Positions 24,939-35,960 of a stretch of DNA of 64,000 bases are shown here, in pieces. The position numbers and the translations under genes are program-made. Each line of letters begins with the position of its first letter. Positions within the stretch are counted from its first letter, which is position 1. The notes under the pieces were generated by a model. It had not been told where the DNA came from. It saw only the letters and a list, made by a program, of their open reading frames with translations, and made no database searches. The stretch comes from Rhizopus arrhizus (taxonomy: Eukaryota > Mucoromycota > Mucoromycetes > Mucorales > Rhizopodaceae): the NCBI GenBank assembly GCA_024220505.1, contig JAKZZE010000010.1, forward strand, positions 1,116,001-1,180,000. The letters are read 5' to 3'.

Positions 24939-25139
24939 ACTCTTTAAATATTATAGAGTTCTCTCTTTTATACTGTGTATTATTACATACATTGAAAATA
25001 AAAATAATTAATTAGACAATAATTAATTGAATATAAAGTGAAATGAGCTTTTCTATTGATATTCAAATTCAAATGGACACATTAGACGATATGAAGAAGA
25101 TTTTATAATTTTAATAGTCTTATATGAAGATATGTTTAA

Positions 25140-26714
25140 CTAGAACTCTGTCTTTTTTCCAGCATACGCCTTTTTTACGGGTAATTGAGGTGGTTGTTTT
25201 TGCGGTTGCGGTTGCGGTTGCTGCTGTTGTTGTATTTGCTGTTGTTGTATTTGCTGTTGTTGTTGCTGTAGATGAAGCTGTTGTAATTGTTGTGGTTGTT
25301 GCTGTTGTTGTGGCTGCTGCTGCTGTTGTTGTATTTGTTGTATTTGTTGTTGTTGTTGTTGTTGTTGTTGCTGTATATCTTGTGATTGTTGTGTGTTGTC
25401 TAGTATGCTTACAGCATCATCGCCAGCAGCACCTATTGAGTTTTTCCTTGCTTTTTTTACTTCAATGGATTTCCTTCCTTTTTTCTCTTCAGCCACTCTT
25501 TTCTTTTCTTGTTTTTCTTCCTCCTTTTGCGCCCTCAAATCTATAAATACATAAAAATATGAGTATTGTTTTTTATGCAATAAATAAAGATGTTTTTTTC
25601 TTACCTTCATTTGCCTTTTTTATTGCTGCAGACGCATTTTGCTCAAATTCACTTGCGGCCTTAAAATCAAGCATTTGGACTCTCTGTTGTCTCTGGAAGC
25701 CTCTAGGTACACTTGCTGAAGTTCGGCTACCACTAGGAGTACGCTGAATAGGTTTACCAGCAGATCTTGGTTTTGGCTTTGTGATAAACAAACTAGATCC
25801 GCCTGCAGGAGCAGCTCTTGGTGGAGGTGGTCGAATAGGTCTGGGGAAGCTACCAGAGGTAGGTGTGGTTGGGGGTGAAGCAAAGCTGCTGAATGGATTG
25901 GGAACATTAGAAGTGGGAGAAGTGAGAATACGCTTCCCCATTCCTGTTATATCTGCCATACTAGGTCTCTTTTGAGCCGTCATGATGGGTACATCTGCTC
26001 CTTGTTCTGCGCGTTCTTCTCTCTCTGCTAGTGCGGCTAGTTGGTCTCCTGGACTGATTGCGTGAATACGATCTTCTACATTTTCTGTTAACATACAGTG
26101 TCGTGTAGTTGTTGGTTGCCATTGTGTAAAATCAGGCGAGACATTAGATGGCACAGGACGTACTTTAGGATCCAATATCATATATTCTGGGGAGTGAAAG
26201 CTAATACCATGTTGCTTGACTGTTATAAAAAATTAGATATGAAATTAGGTTAGTGTTTTTTTATTTATTTATTTACTGAATGACTTGAGTTTGTTCAAGA
26301 CTGAATCAGAATGATCCCAATGTTTAATATTGTCAATGTTCAATCTTTGTGTTTCAGGATATGTTTCAAGGATATTAGCCATGATATTTACAAAATCATC
26401 GTCGTCAGTATTTGCTATTTTACAGATCTAACAGCATATTGGTAAACAAAAGGGATCTCAGTAATAAAACTTTTTTCTTCTCAAACCTCTACAAAACTAT
26501 TTTTCACGGCAGTCAAATCTCTATGCTTAAAGTGCAAGGATGACAATAAAAGGTCTAATTTGGTTCGTTTATCTAATTCTGTAAAAGAAGTTGCAGCCAT
26601 TTCAATCACATCGTCTGAAAGTTTTCCAGCAACATGAGCACTGTCCCAACCAGTCTTTGGTTCTTTTGAAATGACAGATTTTATGAAGTCCACTGGTTTT
26701 TGTTCATAAGCCAT
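25140..26714 (-). CDS. NELFA: NELF-A-like protein (negative elongation factor subunit A)
   Basis: Four exons on the minus strand: 26714-26487, 26427-26277, 26219-25605 and 25540-25140; 464 aa, all junctions in frame. The N-terminal helical domain (residues about 10-130) aligns by eye with metazoan NELF-A: KLDLLLSSLHF matches KLKLLLGTLHL, and VNIMANILETYPETQRLN matches the human block VADILKSFPDTGSLN. A proline-rich middle carries a QMLDF motif at the place of human VKLLDI, followed by a lysine-rich helix and a long Gln tract (CAA/CAG) up to a basic C-terminus. NELF-A binds NELF-C and RNA polymerase II to hold promoter-proximal pauses. It runs convergent to the ABC gene, 200 bp away. The family call is from remembered homology and not from a search. 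Confidence 0.8.
25205..25375 (-). repeat. Polyglutamine-coding triplet repeat
   Basis: About 170 nt of CAA/CAG-type codons (minus strand), with Ile, Pro and Leu interruptions, near the C-terminus of the NELF-A-like gene. The copy 1 tract at 7551-7622 is only about 72 nt. Confidence 0.85.
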
Positions 26715-26729
26715 TTTATAAATAAATGA

Positions 26730-26732
<3 letters not shown>

Positions 26733-26763
<31 letters not shown>
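26733..26763. repeat. A31 homopolymer at edge of duplication
   Basis: Thirty-one A residues between the NELF-A start codon and the F-box stop codon. This marks the right edge of copy 2. Confidence 0.85.
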
Positions 26764-26765
<2 letters not shown>

Positions 26766-26806
26766 TCACAAAAATCATATTTTATAGACGCGTCACGTAA
26801 AATTAT

Positions 26807-28192
26807 TTATTTGTAACCTTTGATAAAGCATAAATGTACATCAGATACATCGTCAATAATACGAGCATAATTGTTTTCTATTGCTTCCTGACGTGTGTAA
26901 AGATATGATTGATATTCTTCAAAAGTAGTATATGTAATAGATTCGCACTCTTGTAAATACACATCTCGTAAATTGCTACTATCTTCGGTAGGAGGTTGTG
27001 TTGTGAATGCAATACTATAGATCATAACATCGACCAAGTGAGGATGATAATTAATGAGATTAGGTATAAAATCACTAGATAACAGTAGTCTTGATGTGGA
27101 TATGTAAAGTGATTTTAATTCTGGCATGCATATGGCAAAATACGACCAAACATGTGAAGGGGCATGACAAGGAAACCTCTCAAACTCTCTTGAAATTGGG
27201 TAATGCTTTCTAAATGCAATTGAGAGGACGCGCATTTTTTGAAGGCTAGTGATTGCCATCACACAACGTGCAACCTGTTCAGGGTAATAATCGTGTATAA
27301 CAATAGCTAATTTTTCTAAAAGAGGCGAAGATTGAGCGATTTGTTCCAGTGTACAGCAGTTGATAGAGTCCGTGAGTGCTAATTGGGTTAAATGACATGC
27401 AGCTGTGATGTATATGTGTTGATGTATCACCGTCGCTCTTGAATTTTGAAAGTGAAACGGATGAAGGAAATCAAGGTGAGATATTGCCAATAAATGAGTA
27501 ATGTTTGTTTTAACTCGTGCTTTGGGTTCAATCAAGACTTGTCGAAAAAGAAACCGTCTTAAATTAGGATGAAGTAATTCAATTATGACTTTTAATGTAT
27601 CTTCTTTAATTGTACAGTCTACTAGAGCTAAAGAAGTAAGTTTTGGCTTGTATTGGTAGATGGCAGCGAAATCATCAAAGGTGTCTTGGCAATGGCTGAT
27701 AAAGAGCTCCTTCAAGTGAGGACAGTATTTGAAGAAATACCTCAATCCATAATGTTCTGTTCTAGGTGATGGGTGAAAGTCGATACGTAATGCTCTTAGA
27801 TTAGGCACAAGTTGAGCCATCAGACTTGAGTTGACTAAATCAAAATGGGGACCGGTTGTCAAGTTTCTGTATAAAGAACATATATGGTCACCAAGGACAA
27901 AACTAGATGATAACGCAGTAGGTGTAGAAAGTAAATCTGTAGCCATTTGAATAGCTTCTCCCTTCTTTACGTCGTACTCTCGGGGTAAAATGAATTCTTT
28001 GTGTTTCCAAAGAAAGGGTGCACAGAGTTTATACAGACGTTGACAGGATAAAGCAATATATTTCAAATGTACATAATTGTGTTCAGGGTAGCACCAACCA
28101 AGAAAATCTGCCTCATCGTATGGCTTTATAGAGGATAGATGAATGATATGTTCAATTATTTCGCTTGGCAAACTTAAGAGACAGGACTTCAT
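26807..28192 (-). CDS. F-box protein with leucine-rich-repeat-like body
   Basis: Single exon, 461 aa. The N-terminus (LSLPSEIIEHIIHLSS, then YIALSCQRLYKLCAPFLWKH, residues about 5-65) is an F-box, which binds Skp1 in SCF ubiquitin ligases. The remaining 400 residues form irregular leucine-rich repeats (for example LKELFISHC, LTSLALVDCTI, LKSLYISTSRLL) that would recognise a substrate. This is a common type in Mucoromycota, where F-box/LRR families are large. The target is unknown. It ends 93 bp from the NELF-A start on the same strand. Bases 27424-27499 of this gene were copied into the chimeric fragments at 2370-2445 and about 20020-20095. Confidence 0.9.
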   Translation of the reverse strand: MKSCLLSLPSEIIEHIIHLSSIKPYDEADFLGWCYPEHNYVHLKYIALSCQRLYKLCAPFLWKHKEFILPREYDVKKGEAIQMATDLLSTPTALSSSFVLGDHICSLYRNLTTGPHFDLVNSSLMAQLVPNLRALRIDFHPSPRTEHYGLRYFFKYCPHLKELFISHCQDTFDDFAAIYQYKPKLTSLALVDCTIKEDTLKVIIELLHPNLRRFLFRQVLIEPKARVKTNITHLLAISHLDFLHPFHFQNSRATVIHQHIYITAACHLTQLALTDSINCCTLEQIAQSSPLLEKLAIVIHDYYPEQVARCVMAITSLQKMRVLSIAFRKHYPISREFERFPCHAPSHVWSYFAICMPELKSLYISTSRLLLSSDFIPNLINYHPHLVDVMIYSIAFTTQPPTEDSSNLRDVYLQECESITYTTFEEYQSYLYTRQEAIENNYARIIDDVSDVHLCFIKGYK

Positions 28193-29199
28193 TTTAAAAA
28201 AAAAAGAAAAAGAAAAAGAGAAAGAAAAAGAAAAAGAGAGAAAGCGATAAATGCCATATTATATTTTATACAAAATAAACACATGATCATTATTATTTAT
28301 ATAATATCTGTATTTACAGGTTGATCAAAAAGCACTTATTTTATATGCAGTATATCAAAAAAAGTAATTTGTAAAGCAAAGAAGGGGGATATTGTCAAGA
28401 TAAATAACATATTACAGTATTCTTGATCGATTGTAGTTAAAAACCATATCAGAACTTCAAAGATATACCAACTGAATAAAGTATAGTCATACAGAAAAGA
28501 TGATTATTAGCAACAAAAAAAAATATTAATATAATCCAAGGTTCATAGACATCAAAAAAGAGAAGTGAAATTTGAAACACTTTTAAACGTAGTTATAAAG
28601 CCAGAATCATGCATTGTCCACTTATTCTTGCTCTGAAATCACTTGTTCAACACAAGACACTTTTTATGTCATGAATTCATAAACTTGTTTTTCTTTATTG
28701 CTTTACGTATTAGGCCTCCTTTTTTTTGCCTTTGTGGGCAAGGATTGCTTTAGGCTTAGAGCGATAACATATGCATTCTCCCAGTAGCCTTGATATACAT
28801 CATGTATCTTTGTATACTAAGCCTCTGGTTAACTTCTATAAGAGTGCGACGAAATCTTTAGGAATACATTGACTATTGCAAGCATTATTCAACCAGGTCA
28901 AAGTAAAGGAACATAATATCAACAACAATAAAAGCGACTATTCTGTGGTAACTAAAACAATTTCCTTCTTTTAGGAATATTTGATATTTGGTCATAAGAT
29001 TTTGTAGTAGCTCTCCAATATCTAACATTTGGCTTTTCCTATATTTGGTCATAATCCTTCTGATGTGCAAACTGATAAATAAAAGGCTTCATTTAATATA
29101 AACGCGTTGTTTATCGGAGTAGAAAATGATGGAAGCACTTTTTTGCTTCGAAAAAATGTTTTTTTCCCTCTTTTTCTCTACAATAAATTAAAAAGAAAA
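28193..29199. other. Divergent intergenic region between F-box gene and NOT4
   Basis: About 1 kb with purine-rich simple sequence (AAAGA type) at 28196-28245. No gene recognised. It must hold both promoters. Most of it is the part that is missing between the two halves of the chimeric fragment. Reading upstream from the NOT4 ATG the frame stays open for about 31 codons but lacks an ATG. Confidence 0.6.
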
Positions 29200-31088
29200 A
29201 TGTACAGTTCTGATGAAGAAGATCTTGAATGTCCTCTTTGTATGGAGGAATTAGACATTGCTGATAGGAATTTTAGACCTTGTCCATGTGGTTATAAGGT
29301 TTGACATTAAAAATAAAACAAGAAAGGAATGTAATGAAGTAAAAAAAAAAAGATTTGTAGATTCTGTTGGCATCATATTAGAGAGAATCTTAACGGGAGA
29401 TGTCCTGCTTGGTAAATGGATTTAGGCCTGTGAAATGGGCACTGTTACCTAACATTCTCCTTTTTTAGTCGAAGAGAATATTCTGAACAAATAGCAGAAT
29501 TTGAACCTATTAGTGCTGATGAGTAAAGAGAGAGCTTTCTTTGTTATTATTTCTTAAACTAAACCTCTTTATTATATAAATAGAATTCAAAGAATTAGGA
29601 GGGAGAAGAAAGAAAAGGAACGTCAACAAAAAGATATGGAAGCAGCTAATCGTCGTCACTTGGCTAACATGAGAGTTGTTCAGAAAAATCTTGTTTATAT
29701 TATTGGCCTTCATCCAAAATTAGCTACAGAAGAGGTAAAGTACCAATGAATATTTCTTCCCTCTTTCTTATTTGACTAATAAATGGAGCTTTTGTAGATA
29801 ATTAGATCAAACGACTATTTTGGACAGTTTGGCAAAATTGCAAAGATTGTAATCAACAAGAGACAAATTGCGCCTACCTCGCATGCTAATGGTGCGACTT
29901 CTATGCAACCTAGTGCTGCTGTTTATGTAACTTATGTTAGAAAAGATGACGCTGCTAAGGCTATTCATGCAGTGGATGGTAGTGTCATGGCTGGAAGGAT
30001 TTTGAGGTAAAGCAACAAATATAGGCTATCTATTCGTGTTTTAATATAATATAGAGCCTCTTATGGTACAACTAAATATTGTACTTATTATCTTCGTAAT
30101 ATGGCATGTCCAAATCCAAACTGTTTATATTTACATGAACCAGGTGAAGATGCAGATACTATATCAAAAGAAGAACTTGCTACTGGGTAAACATAAAAAA
30201 GCGTGTATAAAATACCATTTTTTAACGTAGAAATATAGTAAACATCGCATGAGGGATCAAATGTCTTATGACAATAATGATAGTGATGAAGACGACGAAG
30301 ATTATCCTAGATCATCACAATACAGCTCACCCACCATATCTACTTCCGACTTTCCCCCTGTCTCTTCTGTCATCAAAAAGGCATCAACTGTAGCGGATGA
30401 AGAGCGCTCAGCACTTCCTGCTACAGCCTCTTGGGGAAAATCAAGTACACCCGGTACACCTACTACCAAGAGCAGTGCCCTGCCTGATCGCACTTTGACA
30501 TCCGACGCCTTTGGTCCTCCTTTATCGGTTGCTGTTGCCCAGCAACAACAGCTGCAGCAAAAGCAACACGTGTCTCCTACTGTGTTGAAACGTAAATTAG
30601 AGAAAAAGAAGCGTAAGGAATTGCTTCAAAAGCAAAGAAAAGAAGAAGAAAAGGGACAGTTACAGCAGCAGCAAGTAGCCAGTCCATCTGAGACACAACT
30701 CGCTCAAGAGGCGCAGGAAGAAGAAGAGGATGAAGACGAACATTATCTATTTAATGATCTTGTTCAATTTGTATTGGGTGATGCGTTTGAAGAAATGTGT
30801 GTACCAAAGTTGACAAAAGAAGAAAAAGAGCCTATTGGTGTATCTGGGTTACATGAAACGTCATTTGATGATGACAGCAATAACACACCAACGACACCAC
30901 CTTTAAGCTTAGAACAGTTATCTATAAAAGACGATATGTCACCGTTTGAATTTCTTATACAATCTATCCCGACACCAAAATATACAGGCACGTTTAATCC
31001 ATTTTCTCATCAAATTTTAAGAAGCAATACTGCTTTATTTGGCTCTCCTGTACGCAAACATTCAAGATTTGGTTTTGCTCAATTTTAA
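29200..31088 (+). CDS. NOT4: CCR4-NOT subunit 4, RING E3 ubiquitin ligase
   Basis: Seven exons: 29200-29298, 29353-29411, 29469-29522, 29584-29734, 29798-30006, 30055-30186 and 30239-31088; 517 aa. The C4C4 RING is at residues about 11-55 (CPLCMEELD, CPCGYKICRFCW, GRCPAC). A basic coiled linker (RIRREKKEKERQQKD) leads to RVVQKNLVYIIGL, where an RRM (about 100-190) begins. A CCCH finger (CTYYLRNMACPNPNCLYLH) follows directly. The C-terminal half is low-complexity, rich in Q, E and S. In known homologues this protein is the ubiquitin ligase of the CCR4-NOT deadenylase complex and acts on stalled ribosomes. Exon 1 was copied into the chimeric fragments to the left. Confidence 0.96.
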
Positions 31089-31134
31089 TTCCTTTTTTTT
31101 TGTTTTTATTTTATACTTTCAATAATAAAAAATT

Positions 31135-31897
31135 ATGGATAATAGCATCAGTATCTTTGTTTGCGGTTGTTGTTCTTTTGGTAATAAAGGAAAGCGTATT
31201 GCCATTTATTTGGCTAGTTTCTTGGTACAGATATTGGCTAATGTGAAAGACATGAATTAACAACATTAAACAGTTTACCTTTGGTTGGTGGACGTTTATT
31301 GACGGTTTAACGGCACTGTCAACTTTACCCGACAGAAAAATATCTCCAGGTATTGAAGACTGGATACCTGGGATAGTTACAACTTTTGGAATGATTATGT
31401 ACGTGAAAAAAGGGACTTTTTTTTTTCCAGCATATATCCTTAGTTTCAATTATAGGGTTAACTTGATTGATAAAGAGACACTCCAAGGGGACGTATATGA
31501 TGAATATGTTACATGGAGAGCAAGATTATTTTTATTTTTGGTATCTCAACAAATAAAAAAAAAGGGTAAAAATTAAAAAAAAAATTATTTAGGGATTTAC
31601 GATGATGGCGGGTGGAATATCGGGTTCTGTGGTAATATATACATGTAGATCATAAGAAAATGCGATTAATACATATAAAAAAGGCTGTCTTAGTGACCAA
31701 ATATGTATATGAAGAAGGAATAGATTTACCCAACATGTATCTTGGAATAGCAGATGTTGTTCAATGCGTACTAATTATGTTGAGGTAAAATTGATAGATC
31801 AATACACGAATTGATATTAAAATAAGCAACATACAGCACGGCCGTTTTATGGATTGCACAAAATACCACCGAACAAAAATACCATTACATTATTTAA
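31135..31897 (+). CDS. VPS68: VPS68/TMEM50 (UPF0220) family membrane protein
   Basis: Six exons: 31135-31224, 31274-31398, 31456-31540, 31593-31631, 31684-31784 and 31837-31897; 166 aa, the family's usual size. Visible hallmarks are FTFGWWTFIDGL in the first membrane segment, VYDEYVTWRARLFLFLGF at the second loop and third helix, and a final helix LGIADVVQCVLIMLSTAVLW. Four membrane helices are expected. Yeast Vps68 works with Vps55 in late endosome to vacuole trafficking. It starts only 46 bp after the NOT4 stop and ends 38 bp from the convergent TRP5 stop. No single exon is long enough to show as a clear ORF. Confidence 0.9.
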
Positions 31898-31935
31898 GCT
31901 TCTTTATTACAATAAAACGATTATATACACTTGTT

Positions 31936-34214
31936 TTAAAAACGCAAATCCCAATCAATCTTGGGACCCAGCTTGGGTAATACTTCAACTACTGTGTGCA
32001 TGTCCTTGTCGCCTCTACCAGAAAGACAGATCACAATGTCCTTATCCTTTGGGAGCTCTTTGGCTAATTCGATAGCAGCGTAGACAGCATGAGAGGATTC
32101 TAAAGCAGGGATGATACCTTCCAATTGAGTCAATTTTCTAAACCCAATCAAACATTGAGCATCGTCTGCCACGCGATATTCAGCTCTTCCACAATCCTTC
32201 AAGAAAGCATGTTCAGGGCCAACACCAGGGTAATCTAAACCGGCACTAACAGAGTGTGTTTCAATGATTTGACCTTTCGTGTCTTGCAAGAGATAAGTAC
32301 GAGTACCATGAAGAACACCAGGTGTTCCCATAGATAAAGTAGCAGAGTGCTTTTCTGTATGAACACCATCACCACCGGCTTCAACACCAACTATGCGAAC
32401 AGACTCTTCTTCAACAAAAGGATGGAACATACCGATCGCATTAGAACCACCACCCACACAGGCAACCACAGCATCAGGCAGCTTGCCGGCCTTTTCAAGC
32501 ATTTGACGTTTTGTTTCTTTACCAATCACAGATTGGAATTCACGAACGATCATAGGGAATGGATGAGGACCAATGGCTGAACCAACAAGATAATGTGTGG
32601 TGGATACATTAGCAACCCAATCACGCATGGCTTCATTGATGGCATCTTTCAATGTTCTAGAGCCATCCTTGACAGGAATAACAGTAGCACCTAACATTCT
32701 CATACGGAACACATTCAAGGCTTGACGACGACAATCCTCTTCGCCCATGTAGACACAACATTCCAAACCAAATTTGGCACATACAGTAGCAGTAGCCACA
32801 CCATGTTGTCCAGCACCAGTTTCGGCAATGATACGCTTCTTACCAAGTCGCTTGGCTAACAAAATTTGACCTACAGCGTTATTGATCTTGTGAGAACCTG
32901 TATGATTCAAATCTTCACGCTTTAACCAGATGCGAGCACCACCTGTTTCCTCAGTCAATCGGCTGGCGAGCTGGAGTTGAGAAGGACGAGAGATATAGTC
33001 GTAATAAGATTCAAATTCGGCTTTGAAAGCAGGATCATTGATGGCATCGATAAAGCATGTTTCAAGTTGGGTAAGACAGTCCACAAGGGCTTCAGGCACA
33101 TAGGCACCACCAAAGTTACCAAATCGAGTTTGCATTTGATAAAAATTCTTGATGTCGTCGGGTGAGAAAGGTCCACGACCAGCAGCATCATTCACTTCCA
33201 AATCAGCTTGACCAGCTTCACTGGCGGCATAGGTTTCGATAGGCTGTTTACGTCCACTGACTTCAGCAACATATTGTTGGAGAACTTCAGAAGTATTTTG
33301 TTTGTTTTCAAGAGCTTCTCTAGTCAAAGTAATCAAACGAGATCCAATGACAACACCTTCAGCATGGGCACCTACTTGAAGAAAGTGTTCACGAGTAGAC
33401 ACACCAAAGCCAACAGCCAATGGAACGGAGGTATATTTCTTAATACGGGCAATAATTTCAGGTAATTCTGTGTTGACACTATCTCTGGCACCAGTAACGC
33501 CCATACGTGAGATGACGTAAATAAAAGAATCTGCAATGGTGGCCAAGAGTTCAATACGCTTCTCGGTAGTGGAAGGTGCGATCAAGGGGACATAGGCAAG
33601 ACCATACTTGTAACAAATGCTACGGAAGCTGTGTGATTCTTCAGGTGGTAAGTCAACCATGATATATCCATTCACACCTGCTTCCTTACAGTCTTGTATC
33701 ATCTTTTCTTCTCCATAAGCAAGGATAGGGTTATAATATCCCATAAAGACAACAGGAATCTTTAAACCCTTAGCACGAGCATCACGAACCATTTGAAGAC
33801 ACATGGGAATATCTGTGCCATGTTTGAGTGATTGCTAATGTTCGAGAAATGTCAAAAATTGATCGCAATAAACTCATAAAAAAATACTTACTGTGCTTGC
33901 ATATTGAATGGTAGGTCCATCAGCCAAAGGATCGGTAAAGGGAATACCTTAAGTCTCATATAAGTTTCGATGTTTTTTCTTTGTTTATTATCCTCTTTGT
34001 TTATTACCTAGTTCAACAACATCAGCACCACCTCTTTCCAAAGCTAATAAGTTTTCTACAGTTTCAGCAGGTGAAGGATATCCAGCAGTTATGAAATTAA
34101 CAAATGCGGGTCGGTCTAAAAAAATAGAATCGTAAGTCAATGCCATCAATGATAATATCTATGTTTACTTTGTTCTTTTGCAGTTTTAAACGCGTTGCGA
34201 AGTCCAGCAGACAT
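31936..34214 (-). CDS. TRP5: Tryptophan synthase, fused alpha-beta
   Basis: Four exons: 34214-34169, 34115-34008, 33947-33892 and 33834-31936; 702 aa, close to yeast Trp5. The alpha part (residues 1-260) has [24 protein letters not shown] with the catalytic Asp, and GYYNPIL. A short linker leads to the beta part with the PLP lysine in [13 protein letters not shown], the glycine-rich [12 protein letters not shown] that holds the cofactor phosphate, and a C-terminal CLSGRGDKD. It makes tryptophan from indole-3-glycerol phosphate and serine, channelling indole between the sites. The three short 5' exons are easily missed if only the large exon is annotated. Confidence 0.97.
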
Positions 34215-34345
34215 AATTATAAAATGTGTTTGATAAAATTGTCTAAATAGAAAAAAAAAACTCAGCTATTTATGGTGAAAATAAAAAATCTGACGGAGAC
34301 CAATTTAATTGGAAAAATGAATGAGTCAGGATTATCGTACACCAC
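34215..34345. promoter_or_regulatory. TRP5 upstream region
   Basis: AT-rich sequence ahead of the TRP5 start. A GCN4-like TGAGTCA lies at about 34322-34328, roughly 110 bp upstream of the start, which would suit control by general amino acid starvation. The match is the consensus TGA(C/G)TCA. Confidence 0.45.
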
Positions 34346-34428
34346 TAAGTCCTGTAGACCGAAAGATAAATAGTCTTAAGTCCTGTAGACCGAAAGATAA
34401 ATAGTCTTAAGTCCTGTAGACCGAAAAA
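34346..34428. repeat. 31-bp tandem repeat, about 2.6 units
   Basis: The unit beginning TAAGTCCTGTAGACCGAAAG starts at 34346, 34377 and 34408. The first two units are identical over 31 bp; the third matches for about 19 bp and then diverges. Located between TRP5 and the SPFH gene. Confidence 0.9.
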
Positions 34429-34672
34429 GCGAAGCTGTTTAATTCCTGTATACCATTTTTTGCTAGCATACATTAAACATCGTGCTGTGGACACAAATAC
34501 ATAACGAAATTATACCCAAGTCACTCTAGTAGAGATGAGATACACAAGGGAGGGAGGGAGATTATCACCTTTTTTAGGTAGATAAAGGCTTGCTTTATTT
34601 GATTGGACAAGTACAGAAAGCTGCATAAATTATGCAAAATATAAAAATAAAAGATGATTAAATGAGATATAT

Positions 34673-35960
34673 TTATTGTAAAGCGCGTTGGCTGGCAATA
34701 TTTAAGAAATTTTGTGCTTGAAGTGCATTGACTGAGGTTACTTGACCTTGGCCATCTTTAATAAAAGCAGCATTATCAGTCGAAGGAGGTAAAAAGACAA
34801 CACTAGTATTATGGGCTTTTGAAAGATTTGTTAAAGTATCAAGATATCGTATCTGCATTGCTGATGAAGTACTAAGAATATCAGCAGCCTCCCTCATCAA
34901 TTTGGCAGCATCTACTTCGGCCCTAGCTGTTATTACTTTGGATTGCCCTGTACGCTTCGCTTGTGCTGCTGCCGAAAGAGACTCTTGAAGTTCTTTTGAA
35001 AAACTAAAGTCTTTAATCAGAATGGATTCAATCTAACAGCTTTGTATAAGTCTAATATTCTTTGTTATTATTATCATTTTACCTTGACGCCCCACTCAGC
35101 AGCTACACTACCAGTAATTGCTTGAACTTCTTGTGCTATCGATTCACGATTCTCAACACATTCTTGTAGTACTTTACCACCCAAAATATGACGAAGCGTT
35201 GTTTGAGTTCTATAAAAAAAATCCCCATTCAGTTCTCTAGGCATTACTTCTTTTAACTCCATTTCTGTATTACCTTTCTATCAATGCTTTTTTGACATCT
35301 CTAACACCAAATTGGGCTTGATATGGATCAATGATATGCCAATAAAGAACAGAATCAATTAATACAGTGACATTATCCTTTGTCATGATGTATTGTCGTG
35401 GAATATCTGCAATTTGTATTTTTACATCTACTCTTTGTATGCGTTCTGTTACTGGATTGATCTGTAATATGAAAATAAGGTCAAAAAATAAATATCATCA
35501 TTTATGAATTCTAATCAACCTTGACAAGGCCTGGATCAACACATTTGTAAAACTTTCCAAAACGAGATATGAGACCTACATGCCCTTGTTTGATAGGTTT
35601 ATATGGATTAGGACAGCAAACACAGCAAGGGATCTAAAAAGCACGTTAGCATCTTTTTAAATTTTACTCAAAAACATTACTGATCCTAATGCGCCAATAA
35701 CAGAACCTATTCCATTCATCATATTACCGTACCACCCCTATTCTAACTTTGTAAGCGAAATTCATCAACAGATATTCATATGATCTTACGTGTTTAATAG
35801 TACTGATATCAAGCTCTAATGCAAAGCTTGGTTGTACACCATTTGTTGCAAAATCACCTTTAACTTGCTTGATTGTATGAGATGGTTCACCAGCAACACT
35901 TGGACTTGCTTTAGCATCATAACCGCTACGAATCAATGGAGAAGAATCTTGAATACTCAT
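34673..35960 (-). CDS. Stomatin-like SPFH/band-7 protein A
   Basis: Six exons: 35960-35790, 35737-35681, 35633-35520, 35461-35274, 35209-35083 and 35032-34673; 338 aa. A short cytosolic head precedes a Cys-rich membrane-edge motif (IPCCVCCPNPY) rather than a clear transmembrane hairpin, so palmitoylation is plausible. The SPFH core runs from about 90 to 260 (HVGLISRFGKFYKCVDPGL; VLIDSVLYWHIIDPY; WGVKIESILIKDFSFS) and ends in an Ala-rich helix (AAAQAKRTGQ). Such proteins form oligomeric rings in cholesterol- or ergosterol-rich membranes and modulate channels. The exact partner is unknown. Exon 3 uses an atypical donor, GTTGAT. Confidence 0.92.

Larger units (their letters stand above)
17632..26733. 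repeat. Segmental duplication, copy 2
   Basis: The intact partner of 1-8975. All host genes in this copy are open. Its right edge lies in or next to the A-run at 26733-26763, the equivalent point to the LINE-2 poly-A run that ends copy 1. Beyond it the unique sequence starts with the F-box gene. Confidence 0.95.

Noticed and set aside
29107..29199. N-terminal extension of NOT4
   Set aside because: The frame upstream of the ATG at 29200 is open but begins with TTG, not ATG. The RING starts at residue 11 of the chosen start, as in other NOT4 proteins.
34346..34428. CRISPR-like array
   Set aside because: The 31-bp units are directly tandem without spacers, and the context is eukaryotic.
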